A stretch of DNA of 64,000 nt from Sphingomonas koreensis (lineage in GTDB: Bacteria > Pseudomonadota > Alphaproteobacteria > Sphingomonadales > Sphingomonadaceae), in assembly GCA_006438735.1 (NCBI GenBank), contig RCZF01000001.1:868001-932000 (forward strand), written 5' to 3'. Made by a program: the position numbers and the translations under genes. The notes beneath the pieces are model-generated. The model saw only the letters and a list, made by a program, of their open reading frames with translations. It searched no databases and had not been told where the DNA came from. The stretch's first letter is position 1, and the number at the start of each line of letters is the position of its first letter. Shown here in pieces: positions 29,503-38,988 of this stretch.

Positions 29503-32500
29503 ATGGCAAAGAACAGAATCTATGTCGCGCGCGCACTCGGCAGCACCGCTTTGGCGGGCGCCTGTATTGCGCTCAGTGCACCTGCCGCCGCGCAAACCAC
29601 GCAGGAGGAGCAAAGCGCGCAGAGCGTGTCCCCAGCCTCCGATCAGGCGCAAGTTGATGCATCGACCCCGGCAGATCAAAAAGCCGATGGGGAAATCGTC
29701 GTCACGGGATCGCGCATCCGTCGCCCCAACCTCGATTCGCCAGTCCCTGTCACATCCTTGTCGGGCGAGACGTTCTTCCAGACCGGCACAACATCCATCG
29801 GCGATGTGCTGAACCAATTGCCAGCGCTACGTAGTACTTTCAGCCAGTCGAACTCGACACGCTTTCTTGGCACTGCCGGTTTGAGCTTGCTCGATCTTCG
29901 CGGACTGGGCACGCAGCGGACATTGGTGTTGGTCAATGGTCGACGGCACGTAGGCGGCGATATCCTGAGCGACGGCACTTCGGTCGACATCAACACCATC
30001 CCGACGGACCTGATCGACCGGGTTGACGTCGTCACGGGCGGCGATTCGGCTGTTTACGGTTCGGACGCTTTGGCCGGTGTGGTCAACTTTGTACTCAAGG
30101 ACCATTATCAGGGCGTTCAAGTCCGCGGTCAGGCGGGGATAAGCGAACATGGTGACGCCGGGAACCAGTTTATCAGCGTGCTGGCGGGGCAAAATTTCGC
30201 CGACGGGCGCGGAAATATCGCGCTGAACGTCGAATATGCGCATCAGGAAGACTTTTACTCGTCCCAGCGCAAGGCTTATAGGACGGTCAACGGTTTCTAT
30301 CAGATTCACGCGGTCGGTACTGCTGATGCGCCACAAAGCGACTTTTTCCATGATGTCCGAAGCGGCGTTTATACAAACGGTGGTACCTTCCTCGACTATT
30401 TCGGCGGGAGCACCTACACGCCGCTGCTGTTCCAGCCCGACGGCACGCTTATTGAGCAGACGGGCACTCAAATTGACCAGTCCGAAATAACCTCGGCCCC
30501 CAGCTATCTCGGGGGCAATGGCGACAATTTCCGCGACGGCCTGCAAACGGCGTTCCGCCCGAAGCTTGACCGGTATAGCGCCAATCTAATTGCGCATTTC
30601 GATATTTCCACAGCCTTGGTTCCCTTCGTCGAGGCGACCTACAGCCGAACCGACTCGTTTGGCGGGTCGAACGGCCCATTCTTCACAAATGCCCTTGGGG
30701 AACGGTTTCACACCGATAATCCCTATTTGAGCAATCAGGCGCGTGGCATTATTCGCGACTATTATGGTGACTATGACGGCGACGGACTTAACAACGCCGA
30801 TCAATATGGGTTCGGCTTTTATAAAAATGCACTCGATTTAACTAATCGAACCGAAGCGGCGCGTCGTCAGACCTATCGCATTGTTGGTGGTATTCGCGGC
30901 GATTTCAACACCGATTGGCATTACGAGCTTTCCGCCAATTATGGCGAATTTGACGAGCATACAAAGATACAGGGCAACGTTAATCTTCAACGTTATTTCC
31001 TGTCGATCGACGCCGTCGATCAGGGGCTTGCGAGCGGCGGCGCAGCTAACGGTAACGTAGTCTGCCGTGCGTCGGTTGATCCCGCTGCGGCGACCGCGGC
31101 TAACCAATCGGCGATCGCGGCCGGCGTTGATCCCACGTTTGCCGCCAATGCACTTGCGAACGACGTAAGCTCCTGCGTCCCCGTCAATCTTTTCGGTGCG
31201 GGCAACGTTACCAATGCAGCTCGTAACTATCTGCTGCAGAACTCTATTGCGGACGGCAAGATCACACAGCTCGATATCAGCGGCTACGTCAGCGGCGATA
31301 CCAGCCAGTTCCTGAATCTTCCGGGTGGTCCGATCGGCTTCTCGATCGGTGGCGAATATCGGCGGGAAACCAGCTTTTACAAGCAAGACGCCGCAACCGC
31401 AGCCGCGGCGACCTTCTACAACGCTATCCCCGAGTTCAATCCTACTGCCTTTGTCGTCAAGGAGGCTTACGGCGAACTGCGCGTCCCGTTGCTGAAGGAT
31501 TTGCCGTTTATCAAGTCGCTGACGCTTAACGGCGCCGCGCGCGTTGCCGATTATAAGGGAACGACCGGAACGGTATATGCCTACAATGGCGGCTTCGAAT
31601 ATTCGCCGTTCCGATCCTTGACCGTCCGAGCAAATTATTCGCGCTCCGTGCGGGCGCCGAATCTGTCGGATCTCTACACGCCGCTGGGGCAGAATTATTT
31701 CGGCTTCTCCGATCCATGCGCGCGTCAGAACCGTAACGCGTCAGGTGCTTCGCAATATCGGGCCAAAAATTGTGCGCTTGCCGGCGTACCCGACGATTAT
31801 GCCTTCGTCTACCAATCCACCCCGGGCTATTTGTCCGGCGGCAATCCCGATCTTGATGCCGAAAAGTCCGACTCCTGGACGGTCGGCGGCGTGTTTACCC
31901 CTGCCTTCCTGCCCGGCTTCTCCTTCACGGCAGACTATTATCATATCAAGGTAAGCAACGTCATCACGACACCCGACCCGCAGGGCATCATCAACGCTTG
32001 CTATGATTTGCCGACGCTAGACAATCAATTCTGTTCGTTATTTCAGCGGGATACAACGCGGCCGATCACTGAAGGCGAATACGTAAACAATAGTTTGCAG
32101 GATACGCCCCTCAACTTTGCAAAACTCATCAACAGTGGCATTGACTTCGAAGTAGATTACAACCACCAGATCGGCAATATCGGACAATTGTCCTTTCAGG
32201 GGCTGTACACGCTGGCTCTTCAGAAAAGTCAGTATCTCGATCCGACCAATCCGAACTTTGAAGATCGTTTCCTATCAGAGCTTGCTGATCCGCAGAACGA
32301 ATTCACACTCGATGTGGCGCTGAAGCGCGGTAAGGTTACTCTGGGGTATAAGTTCCACTATATCGGCCATCAAGTTAACGGTGCGTATGAGGACTTCTAC
32401 AGCGTGCAAGGTCGCGATCCGACCGATCCTTATGCGCTTCCGGACAAATACAAACTCTATCCGATCATTACCTATTCCGATATTCGCGCTCAAATCGATG

Positions 32501-32646
32501 TAACCGATAAGGCCAATTTTTACTTGGGAATGGACAATGTCTTCAATCAGCTTCCTCCGTTTGGGCTGACAGGCATCGGTGAAGGTAGCGCTATCTACGA
32601 CAACGTAGGCCGCTACATGTACGCCGGTTTCCAGATTAAATACTGA
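29503..32646 (+). CDS. TonB-dependent outer-membrane receptor
   Basis: A 1047-residue receptor. A signal peptide ending in SAPAAAQ is followed by a Gln/Ser/Ala-rich linker and the TonB-box-like EIVVTGSRIRRPN. The plug domain (IGDVLNQLPALRSTF, LLDLRGLGTQRTLVLVNGRRH, VDVVTGGDSAVYGSDALAGVVNFVLK) comes next, then a 22-strand barrel ending in YAGFQIKY with the required C-terminal aromatic. The long barrel resembles sphingomonad and Caulobacter oligomer or peptide receptors rather than siderophore receptors. Base composition and codons are visibly more A/T-rich than upstream genes. The substrate is unknown, and the paired TPR-sulfotransferase is the main clue. Confidence 0.95.
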   Translation: MAKNRIYVARALGSTALAGACIALSAPAAAQTTQEEQSAQSVSPASDQAQVDASTPADQKADGEIVVTGSRIRRPNLDSPVPVTSLSGETFFQTGTTSIGDVLNQLPALRSTFSQSNSTRFLGTAGLSLLDLRGLGTQRTLVLVNGRRHVGGDILSDGTSVDINTIPTDLIDRVDVVTGGDSAVYGSDALAGVVNFVLKDHYQGVQVRGQAGISEHGDAGNQFISVLAGQNFADGRGNIALNVEYAHQEDFYSSQRKAYRTVNGFYQIHAVGTADAPQSDFFHDVRSGVYTNGGTFLDYFGGSTYTPLLFQPDGTLIEQTGTQIDQSEITSAPSYLGGNGDNFRDGLQTAFRPKLDRYSANLIAHFDISTALVPFVEATYSRTDSFGGSNGPFFTNALGERFHTDNPYLSNQARGIIRDYYGDYDGDGLNNADQYGFGFYKNALDLTNRTEAARRQTYRIVGGIRGDFNTDWHYELSANYGEFDEHTKIQGNVNLQRYFLSIDAVDQGLASGGAANGNVVCRASVDPAAATAANQSAIAAGVDPTFAANALANDVSSCVPVNLFGAGNVTNAARNYLLQNSIADGKITQLDISGYVSGDTSQFLNLPGGPIGFSIGGEYRRETSFYKQDAATAAAATFYNAIPEFNPTAFVVKEAYGELRVPLLKDLPFIKSLTLNGAARVADYKGTTGTVYAYNGGFEYSPFRSLTVRANYSRSVRAPNLSDLYTPLGQNYFGFSDPCARQNRNASGASQYRAKNCALAGVPDDYAFVYQSTPGYLSGGNPDLDAEKSDSWTVGGVFTPAFLPGFSFTADYYHIKVSNVITTPDPQGIINACYDLPTLDNQFCSLFQRDTTRPITEGEYVNNSLQDTPLNFAKLINSGIDFEVDYNHQIGNIGQLSFQGLYTLALQKSQYLDPTNPNFEDRFLSELADPQNEFTLDVALKRGKVTLGYKFHYIGHQVNGAYEDFYSVQGRDPTDPYALPDKYKLYPIITYSDIRAQIDVTDKANFYLGMDNVFNQLPPFGLTGIGEGSAIYDNVGRYMYAGFQIKY

Positions 32647-32662
32647 TCGCGAGCAGTCACTG

Positions 32663-32691
32663 ATCGACCGGGTTGAAAACGCCCGGTCGAT
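32663..32691 (+). terminator. Hairpin between receptor and sulfotransferase genes
   Basis: A perfect 10-base stem (ATCGACCGGG, 32663-32672, with its inverse at 32682-32691) and a 9-base loop lie 17 bases after the receptor stop. It is followed by only two more T residues, so it is probably a weak terminator or an mRNA-processing hairpin. It would lower expression of the downstream gene relative to the receptor. Confidence 0.6.
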
Positions 32692-32711
32692 TTGTCAGGT
32701 CGTAGATAATA

Positions 32712-34337
32712 ATGTCTGATATTTGCCTGCCGGAGACGGATCACCCGCAATCGCCTTTAGAGGCGTCATCGCCTGACCGCGAACTGTCTTTGGCGATCGC
32801 TTATATGAACGCCGATCGGTTGAGCGAAGCCGAATCGCTTGTTCGTCGTCGCCTCCGGGTCCGCCCACGCGACGTGGCTGCCCTTTGCATTCTCGCAGAT
32901 CTCGCCGCGAGAGCGGGCATTTATGATCGCGCAGCGGAATTGCTGCGTGAAGTCCTTGCACTGGCGCCAGGATTTGAGGAAGCCAAGATCAATCTTGCCA
33001 GGGTTCTGGCTCAATCTAACGCCATAGCTGGCGCCATCGCGATATTGGAAGACGTGCTGGCAGTCACGCCGACCAATATCGATGTCCATCTGAAGAAGCT
33101 GGCGCTACTGGCGCAATTGGGCGACTATGACATAGCCCGTCAAGGTTATGCCTCCCTCTTGGAACGCTACTCGGAAAACGCGCGACTCTGGCTGGGCTAT
33201 GGTCACCTTCTGAAAACTATCGGCGAGCCGCAGCAAAGCGTCGACGCTTTTCGGCATGCCATAGCCATTGACCCCAAATTAGGCGACGCATGGTGGGGGC
33301 TAGCCAACCTTAAATATACTCGGTTTGGATCGACCGAGATCGATACACTCCAAATGCTTCTGGCCGAGCGCCCTCCTCCCCGTCTGGCGTCCGAGTTGCA
33401 TTTCACTTTGGGCAGAGTGTTGGAGCAAGCTGCCCGTTATGAAGAGTCGTTCGAGCATTACGAAGCGGCAAACCGGATTCGTCACATCGCACTCGGACAC
33501 GATGCCGCCGAAATCAGCAGACAAGTTGATCATTGCATCGGTGCGATTACGAAAGACTTTTTTTCTCGGCACGCCGACTCGGGATGCATATTGCCGGGGC
33601 CAATTTTCGTGGTTGGCATGCCACGTGCCGGCTCAACGTTGATCGAGCAAATTCTCGCAAGCCATCCGATGATAGAAGGCACCTCCGAACTCCCGATCAT
33701 TCCTGTCCAAATTCACCAGTTAACTTGTGAGTTGTGGAACAAGGAAGCGCCTGGTTTCCTTGATATTATGGACCGGGTACCGGCGTCTCGTCTGAAGGAA
33801 CTGGGCGACGAATATCTTCGGCTCGCATCTGCCCACCGGAAATCGAATCGTCCGCTCTTTGTCGACAAGTTGCCGAACAATTGGCTGAACATCGGATTTA
33901 TTCGGCTCATTTTGCCGCAGGCGAAGATCATCGATGCGCGCCGTGGCGCAATGGCATGCTGCTTTTCCAATTTCAAACAGCACTTTGCCCGTGGACAAGC
34001 CTTTTCTTATTCGCTGAAGGATATCGGCACCTATTACAGCGATTATGTGCGGCTGATGGCCCATATCGACAGTTTGCAGCTCGATCTTGTTCACCGCGTC
34101 GAGCATGAAAATTTGGTTGTAAATCCCGAAAAAGAAATTCGGGCAATGCTAAGCTATATTGGCGTGCCTTTCGACATAGCTTGTTTGGAATTTCATAAAA
34201 ACCAAAGGCCAGTGAGAACCGCCAGCTCTGAACAGGTGCGGCGTCCGATCAGCAGCGACTCAATCGATCAGTGGCGTCATTATGAGCCTTGGCTAGATGA
34301 GCTGAAGGAGGCGCTTGGACCGCTTGCTTCACAATAG
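32712..34337 (+). CDS. Tetratricopeptide-repeat sulfotransferase
   Basis: A 541-residue two-domain protein. Residues ~20-260 are TPR-like helical repeats (for example YDRAAELLREVLALAPGFEEAKINLARVL and GEPQQSVDAFRHAIAIDPKLGDAWWGLANLK). Residues ~295-530 form a sulfotransferase domain with the PAPS-binding loop VGMPRAGSTLIEQIL around residue 304 and FVDKLPNNW downstream. Such genes recur beside TonB-dependent receptors in sphingomonads, Caulobacter and xanthomonads. The acceptor is unknown. A/T content matches the receptor and is higher than the flanks, consistent with acquisition as one module. Confidence 0.9.
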   Translation: MSDICLPETDHPQSPLEASSPDRELSLAIAYMNADRLSEAESLVRRRLRVRPRDVAALCILADLAARAGIYDRAAELLREVLALAPGFEEAKINLARVLAQSNAIAGAIAILEDVLAVTPTNIDVHLKKLALLAQLGDYDIARQGYASLLERYSENARLWLGYGHLLKTIGEPQQSVDAFRHAIAIDPKLGDAWWGLANLKYTRFGSTEIDTLQMLLAERPPPRLASELHFTLGRVLEQAARYEESFEHYEAANRIRHIALGHDAAEISRQVDHCIGAITKDFFSRHADSGCILPGPIFVVGMPRAGSTLIEQILASHPMIEGTSELPIIPVQIHQLTCELWNKEAPGFLDIMDRVPASRLKELGDEYLRLASAHRKSNRPLFVDKLPNNWLNIGFIRLILPQAKIIDARRGAMACCFSNFKQHFARGQAFSYSLKDIGTYYSDYVRLMAHIDSLQLDLVHRVEHENLVVNPEKEIRAMLSYIGVPFDIACLEFHKNQRPVRTASSEQVRRPISSDSIDQWRHYEPWLDELKEALGPLASQ

Positions 34338-34340
34338 CGA

Positions 34341-34369
34341 GCGGCTACCAGCGGATCGCCAGTAGCCGC
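34341..34369. terminator. Hairpin between the convergent sulfotransferase and ahcY genes
   Basis: GCGGCTAC (34341-34348) and its inverse GTAGCCGC (34362-34369) form an 8-base stem with a 13-base loop in the 52-base gap between convergent stop codons. There is no T-run, so termination is probable only by position and symmetry. Confidence 0.45.
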
Positions 34370-34389
34370 CGCGCGTGTCGGTCGCCCGA

Positions 34390-35799
34390 TCAATACCGAT
34401 AATGATCGGGCTTGAACGGCCCTTCGACCGGCACGCCGATATAATCCGCCTGCTTCTGGCTGAGCTTCGACAGATGCACGCCCAGCTTCTCGAGGTGGAG
34501 CGCAGCGACCTTTTCGTCGAGGTGCTTGGGGAGCACATACACGTCGTTCTGATACTGATCGGGCTTGGTGAACAGTTCGATCTGCGCCAGCGTCTGGTTG
34601 GTGAAGCTCGACGACATCACGAAGCTCGGATGGCCGGTCGCGCAGCCCAGGTTCACCAGGCGGCCCTTGGCGAGGATGATGATCTGCTTGCCGTCGTCGA
34701 ACTCGACGAGATCGACCTGCGGCTTGATCTCGGTCCATTTGTAGTTGGAGAGCGCCGCGATCTGGATCTCGCTGTCGAAATGGCCAATGTTGCAGACGAT
34801 CGCCATCGGCTTCATCGCCTTCATGTGATCGGCGGTGATGACGTCGGCATTGCCGGTCGCGGTCACGAAGATGTCCGAACGCTTGACCGCCTCGTCCATC
34901 GTCACGACCTCGAAGCCCTCCATCGCCGCCTGCAGCGCGCAGATCGGATCGATCTCGGTGACGAGCACGCGCGCGCCGCCGTTGCGCAGCGACTGCGCCG
35001 AGCCCTTGCCGACATCGCCGAAGCCGGCGACGGTGGCGACCTTGCCGGCGAGCATCACGTCGGTCGCGCGGCGGATCGCGTCGACCAGCGATTCCTTGCA
35101 GCCGTAGAGGTTGTCGAACTTAGACTTGGTGACGCTGTCGTTGACGTTGATCGCCGGGAACGGCAGCTTGCCCGCCTTGGCGATGTGATAGAGCCGATGG
35201 ACGCCGGTGGTGGTCTCTTCCGACACACCCCTGATGTTCTTGACCGTCTCGGTGAGGTAGCCGGGACGCGCCTTGATGAACGCCTTCAGCGCGCGCTGCA
35301 TCTCGACTTCTTCGTCATTGTCGGGCTCGGGCATCGTTTCGCCCGCCTCGATGCGTGCGCCCCACAAAGCGAACGCCGTCGCGTCGCCGCCGTCGTCGAG
35401 GATCATGTTGCAGGTCTCGTCACCCCAATCGAAGATGCGGCCGACATAGTCCCAGTAATCAGCGAGGCTCTCGCCCTTGATCGCGAACACCGGCACGCCC
35501 GACGCCGCGATCGCGGCTGCGGCATGATCCTGCGTCGAATAGATGTTGCAGGTCGCCCAGCGCACCTGCGCGCCGAGCGCGGTCAAGGTTTCGATCAGCA
35601 CCGCGGTCTGGATCGTCATGTGCAGCGAGCCGACGATGCGCGCGCCCCTCAGCGGCTGCGATGCGCCGAATTCCTCGCGCAGCGCCATCAGGCCGGGCAT
35701 TTCGGTCTCGGCGATGTCGATCTCGCGGCGGCCGAAATCGGCAAGGCTAAGGTCGGCGATGACATAATCTTCGCGCTCGATGACGGGGGCGGTGGCCAC
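34390..35799 (-). CDS. ahcY: S-adenosyl-L-homocysteine hydrolase
   Basis: A 469-residue NAD-dependent enzyme that splits S-adenosylhomocysteine to adenosine and homocysteine, relieving product inhibition of methyltransferases. It contains [31 protein letters not shown], the NAD fold [15 protein letters not shown] and the C-terminal PDHYRY that inserts in the neighbouring subunit. The start is GTG at 35799, with AGGAGA 8 bases upstream; the longer frame to 35886 runs through the leader region and was rejected. Confidence 0.95.
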   Translation of the reverse strand: MATAPVIEREDYVIADLSLADFGRREIDIAETEMPGLMALREEFGASQPLRGARIVGSLHMTIQTAVLIETLTALGAQVRWATCNIYSTQDHAAAAIAASGVPVFAIKGESLADYWDYVGRIFDWGDETCNMILDDGGDATAFALWGARIEAGETMPEPDNDEEVEMQRALKAFIKARPGYLTETVKNIRGVSEETTTGVHRLYHIAKAGKLPFPAINVNDSVTKSKFDNLYGCKESLVDAIRRATDVMLAGKVATVAGFGDVGKGSAQSLRNGGARVLVTEIDPICALQAAMEGFEVVTMDEAVKRSDIFVTATGNADVITADHMKAMKPMAIVCNIGHFDSEIQIAALSNYKWTEIKPQVDLVEFDDGKQIIILAKGRLVNLGCATGHPSFVMSSSFTNQTLAQIELFTKPDQYQNDVYVLPKHLDEKVAALHLEKLGVHLSKLSQKQADYIGVPVEGPFKPDHYRY

Positions 35800-35886
35800 A
35801 AAGTGTCTCCTGAATCGGTCATGGAATGGCGGGCGCAGCGCCTCGCCGGATGCCGCCCACATAGAGAGAGGCGGCCTCCAAATCAA

Positions 35887-35906
35887 ATATAAAGATGTCT
35901 TTATAT
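35887..35906. promoter_or_regulatory. A/T-rich palindromic operator upstream of ahcY
   Basis: A perfect palindrome with 9-base arms (ATATAAAGA and TCTTTATAT) around a TG centre lies 88 bases upstream of the ahcY start, in otherwise G/C-rich DNA. The ATAAAGATxTCTTTAT-like shape resembles ArsR-family sites reported near methionine and SAH-cycle genes in proteobacteria (the SahR type). That is a family-level inference; the regulator gene is not in the window. Confidence 0.6.
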
Positions 35907-35911
35907 GTTTA

Positions 35912-36472
35912 TCAGGCAGTGCCGGTGGCGTTGGACAGCAGGCGCGGATCGATCCCGGCGCTGCCGAAGCCGTGTTCCCATCGATCGAACACGCTCGTGC
36001 CGTAGATCAGATCGGTATCGCCGCGCGTGCTGAACCAGCCGTGCCGCGTCATTTCCTCGTCGAGCTGCCCCTCGCCCCAGCCGGCATAGCCAAGCGCGAC
36101 GAGCCAGCGTGACGGCCCCTTACCCGCGGCGATCGCCCGTAGCACGTCGATCGTGCCGGACAGCGACCACCGCCCGGCGACGTCGATCGTATCCTGCCCG
36201 CCCCAATCGTCCGAATGCAGCACGAAGCCGCGCTGCGGCTCGACCGGGCCGCCGAAATGCACCGGCATATCGGGCGCGGCGCCATGCTCGATTTCGAACT
36301 GATCGAGCAGCTCGTGCAAACCGAGCCCGGCGATCGTCGCGCCGATGCCGATGCCGATCGCGCCGCCGGCGTCATGCGCGCAAACCGCGATCACCGCACG
36401 TTCGAAGCGCGGATCACCGATTCCCGGCATCGCCAACAGGAACTGGCCAGTCAGATATTCGATCGAGTCCAT
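35912..36472 (-). CDS. YqgE/AlgH family protein (DUF179)
   Basis: A 186-residue cytoplasmic protein. The N-terminal [30 protein letters not shown] block, the [14 protein letters not shown] segment and [16 protein letters not shown] are typical of the YqgE/AlgH family. It is named AlgH in Pseudomonas, where it was linked to alginate regulation, but no enzymatic role is agreed. It lies directly upstream of ahcY on the same strand with the palindrome between. Its length equals the family's usual about 185. Confidence 0.9.
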   Translation of the reverse strand: MDSIEYLTGQFLLAMPGIGDPRFERAVIAVCAHDAGGAIGIGIGATIAGLGLHELLDQFEIEHGAAPDMPVHFGGPVEPQRGFVLHSDDWGGQDTIDVAGRWSLSGTIDVLRAIAAGKGPSRWLVALGYAGWGEGQLDEEMTRHGWFSTRGDTDLIYGTSVFDRWEHGFGSAGIDPRLLSNATGTA

Positions 36473-36578
36473 CGCTTTATCATTAACGGGCGGCTCGCGG
36501 CTCGGCCATGCTTGAAAATCGGGTCGCCACGCCCAAGCTATCGTTCACCGTTTCCCCGTCCCACAGGAGAATTTTGCA

Positions 36579-37061
36579 ATGACCATCAGCGTTGGCGATC
36601 GCCTGCCCAATACGACCTTCATCAAGGCGACCGAGCAAGGCCCCGAAGCGGTGGAATCGGCGGATTACTTCAAGGGCCGCAAGATCGCGCTGTTCTCCGT
36701 GCCCGGCGCGTTCACACCGACCTGTTCGGCCAAGCATCTGCCCGGCTATCTCGACAAGGCTGGTGATCTGAAGGCCAAGGGCGTCGACGAGATCGCCTGC
36801 ACCGCCGTCAACGACGCCTTCGTGCTCGGTGCCTGGAGCAGCAGCAACGACGCCGGCGACAAGGTGACGATGCTGGCAGACGGCAATGGCGCGTTCGCTG
36901 AGGCGGTGGGCCTCGAAATGGACGGCTCCAAATTCGGCATGGGCACCCGCAGCCAGCGCTATTCGATGCTGGTCAATGACGGCGTCGTCGAGCAGCTCAA
37001 TGTCGAAGCGCCGGGCGAGTTCAAGGTGAGCTCGGCCGAGCATCTGCTCGAACAGCTCTGA
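36579..37061 (+). CDS. Peroxiredoxin, Prx5-type
   Basis: A 160-residue thiol peroxidase. The active-site segment is SVPGAFTPTCSAKHLPGY with peroxidatic Cys49, and the Arg that completes the site lies in GTRSQRYSMLVNDG. Length and motif fit the glutathione- or thioredoxin-dependent PRX5/hybrid subfamily. The start has CAGGAG upstream. A perfect hairpin follows the gene. Confidence 0.9.
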   Translation: MTISVGDRLPNTTFIKATEQGPEAVESADYFKGRKIALFSVPGAFTPTCSAKHLPGYLDKAGDLKAKGVDEIACTAVNDAFVLGAWSSSNDAGDKVTMLADGNGAFAEAVGLEMDGSKFGMGTRSQRYSMLVNDGVVEQLNVEAPGEFKVSSAEHLLEQL

Positions 37062-37087
37062 GGGACCGTCGCATCCGCGGCACGCTT

Positions 37088-37117
37088 CGGCGAACCGGCG
37101 GGAACGCCGGTTCGCCG
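37088..37117. terminator. Perfect GC-rich hairpin after the peroxiredoxin gene
   Basis: A 13-base perfect stem (37088-37100 with 37105-37117) closed by a GGAA tetraloop, 27 bases after the peroxiredoxin stop. No T-run follows, so it is either an atypical terminator or an RNA-stabilising element. It lies upstream of the next small gene. Confidence 0.65.
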
Positions 37118-37152
37118 TCGCGCGCTTGGCGGCAATTGCGAAAGGGTTGATC

Positions 37153-37413
37153 ATGACTGACACGCTGTCCGCCGCCAACAGCAACGACAAGGGCACCATT
37201 GCCGACGCCAAGACACGGATCGGCGATGCGTTCGAAACGACCAGCGAGATCGTCGGCGCGATGGTCGAGACCGCCTTCGAGGCTGTCAAGGAGCGGCCGA
37301 TCGCCGCGGCCGCCATCGGCGCAGGTGTTGCGGCCACGATCGCCGGTGCCGCGGTGGGCGCCAATCACCTGCGCCACACGCGCAAGCCGGCGAGCAAGCC
37401 CAGCAAGCGCTGA
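37153..37413 (+). CDS. Small DUF883-like membrane-associated protein
   Basis: An 86-residue protein with an amphipathic helix (DAKTRIGDAFETTSEIVGAMVETAFEAVKERP) and then one hydrophobic helix (IAAAAIGAGVAATIAGAAVGA). A basic tail follows. This order recalls DUF883/ElaB/YqjD proteins, which anchor to the inner membrane and bind ribosomes, but similarity is only in layout. The start at 37153 is preceded by AAAGGG; an in-frame TTG start upstream is possible. Function unknown. Confidence 0.65.
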   Translation: MTDTLSAANSNDKGTIADAKTRIGDAFETTSEIVGAMVETAFEAVKERPIAAAAIGAGVAATIAGAAVGANHLRHTRKPASKPSKR

Positions 37414-37483
37414 TCGCCGACACCAGTCCCGGTGCCGCGCGCCTGCTCTTGCCAGCACGGCTGACACGCTTTAGCCGCACAAG

Positions 37484-38923
37484 ATGCCTCAAGCTTCCGA
37501 TATCGTCGCCGAACTCGATCGGCTCTACACGCTCTCCGTCAGCCGCCTTCAGGCCGCGCTCAACGCCTATCTCGTCGATGGCACGCCGCCGAGCGCCGAA
37601 AGCCGCTTCGACGGGTCTTTCGCTTATCCCGAAATCCACCTGAGCTATCGCGGCGGTAGCGATCGCCCGACGCCGCTGCGCTCCTACGGTCGGCTCGTCA
37701 CGCCCGGCGATTACCGCATCAGCGTCACCAAACCCGCGATCTTTGCCGATTATCTCACTGAACAGCTGACGCTGCTGATCGAGGATTACGACGTCGAGGT
37801 GAAGGCGGTTTCCGGGCGTCAGGAAATTCCTTTCCCCTATGTGCTCGATCCCGGCCATGCGTTGAGCCTCGATGAGGTATCGGCGTCCGAGCTGGCGCGG
37901 CATTTCCCGGCGACCGAGCTCGCCCATATCGGCGACGAGATCGCCGACGGCTTGTGGCAAGGCAGCGACGACAATCGCCCGCTGGCGTTGTTCGATGGCT
38001 TGCGTACTGATTTCTCGCTGGCTCGGCTGCGGCATTACACCGGCACGCCGCCCGAGCATGTCCAGCGCTACGTGCTGTTCACCAACTATCACCGCTATGT
38101 CGATGAGTTCGTCCGCTGGGCGTGCAGCCAGCTTTCGGAGGAAGGCAGCCGCTACACCGCGCTGTCGGGCGCCGGCGGCATGATGATCCACGCCGGAGAC
38201 GATCCCGAGCGCGTCGTCAGCGACAGCGCGTGGCGGCGGCACCAGATGCCCGCCTATCACCTGATCGCGCCCGATCGCACCGGCATTACGCTGGTCAATA
38301 TCGGCGTCGGGCCGTCAAATGCAAAGACGATCTGCGATCACCTCGCAGTGCTGCGCCCCGAGGCATGGCTGATGATCGGCCATTGCGGCGGACTGCGCCC
38401 CAGCCAGCGGATCGGCGATTACGTCCTCGCGCACGCTTACCTCCGCGACGATCACGTGCTCGACGAATTGTTACCGCCGGAAATCCCGGTGCCGGCGATC
38501 GCCGAGGTGCAGCAGGCGCTGGCGCGCGCCGCCGAAACGGTTTCGGGTCAATCGGGCGACAAGCTCAAGCGGCGCCTGCGCACCGGCACGATCGTGACGA
38601 CCGACGACCGCAACTGGGAATTGCGCTTCTCGCGCTCGGCGCTGCGCTTTTCGCTCTCGCGCGCTGTCGGCGTCGATATGGAATCGGCGACGATTGCGGC
38701 GCAGGGCTATCGCTTTCGCGTGCCTTACGGCACCCTGCTCTGCGTGTCGGACAAGCCGCTCCACGGCGAACTCAAGCTGCCCGGCCAGGCCAACCGCTTC
38801 TACGAGCGCGCGATCAGCGAGCATATGCGGATCGGCATCGAGACCTGCGAGGAACTGCGGCGTGAGGGCGCCAAGCTGCACAGCCGCAAGCTCCGCGCCT
38901 TCGACGAGCCGCCGTTCCGCTGA
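37484..38923 (+). CDS. amn: AMP nucleosidase
   Basis: A 479-residue AMP nucleosidase (AMP + H2O gives adenine + ribose 5-phosphate). The N-terminal regulatory domain includes SYRGGSDRPTPLRSYGRL and ITKPAIFADY-like sequence. The C-terminal nucleoside phosphorylase fold shows TLVNIGVGPSNAKTICDHLAVLRPEAWLMIGHCGGL and GVDMESATIAAQGYRF. E. coli Amn is 484 residues. It is a salvage and adenylate-pool enzyme with no cotranscribed partner evident. Confidence 0.93.
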   Translation: MPQASDIVAELDRLYTLSVSRLQAALNAYLVDGTPPSAESRFDGSFAYPEIHLSYRGGSDRPTPLRSYGRLVTPGDYRISVTKPAIFADYLTEQLTLLIEDYDVEVKAVSGRQEIPFPYVLDPGHALSLDEVSASELARHFPATELAHIGDEIADGLWQGSDDNRPLALFDGLRTDFSLARLRHYTGTPPEHVQRYVLFTNYHRYVDEFVRWACSQLSEEGSRYTALSGAGGMMIHAGDDPERVVSDSAWRRHQMPAYHLIAPDRTGITLVNIGVGPSNAKTICDHLAVLRPEAWLMIGHCGGLRPSQRIGDYVLAHAYLRDDHVLDELLPPEIPVPAIAEVQQALARAAETVSGQSGDKLKRRLRTGTIVTTDDRNWELRFSRSALRFSLSRAVGVDMESATIAAQGYRFRVPYGTLLCVSDKPLHGELKLPGQANRFYERAISEHMRIGIETCEELRREGAKLHSRKLRAFDEPPFR

Positions 38924-38988
38924 TCGGCGCGCAACGCGGGCGCTACTCGCGCGTTGGCAAGCCATAACCAGTTCGAAAGGACCGATCG

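Noticed and set aside
35800..35886. An ahcY start further upstream at 35886
   Set aside because: A good ribosome-binding site and the family N-terminus both point to the GTG at 35799; the extra residues are translated leader sequence.
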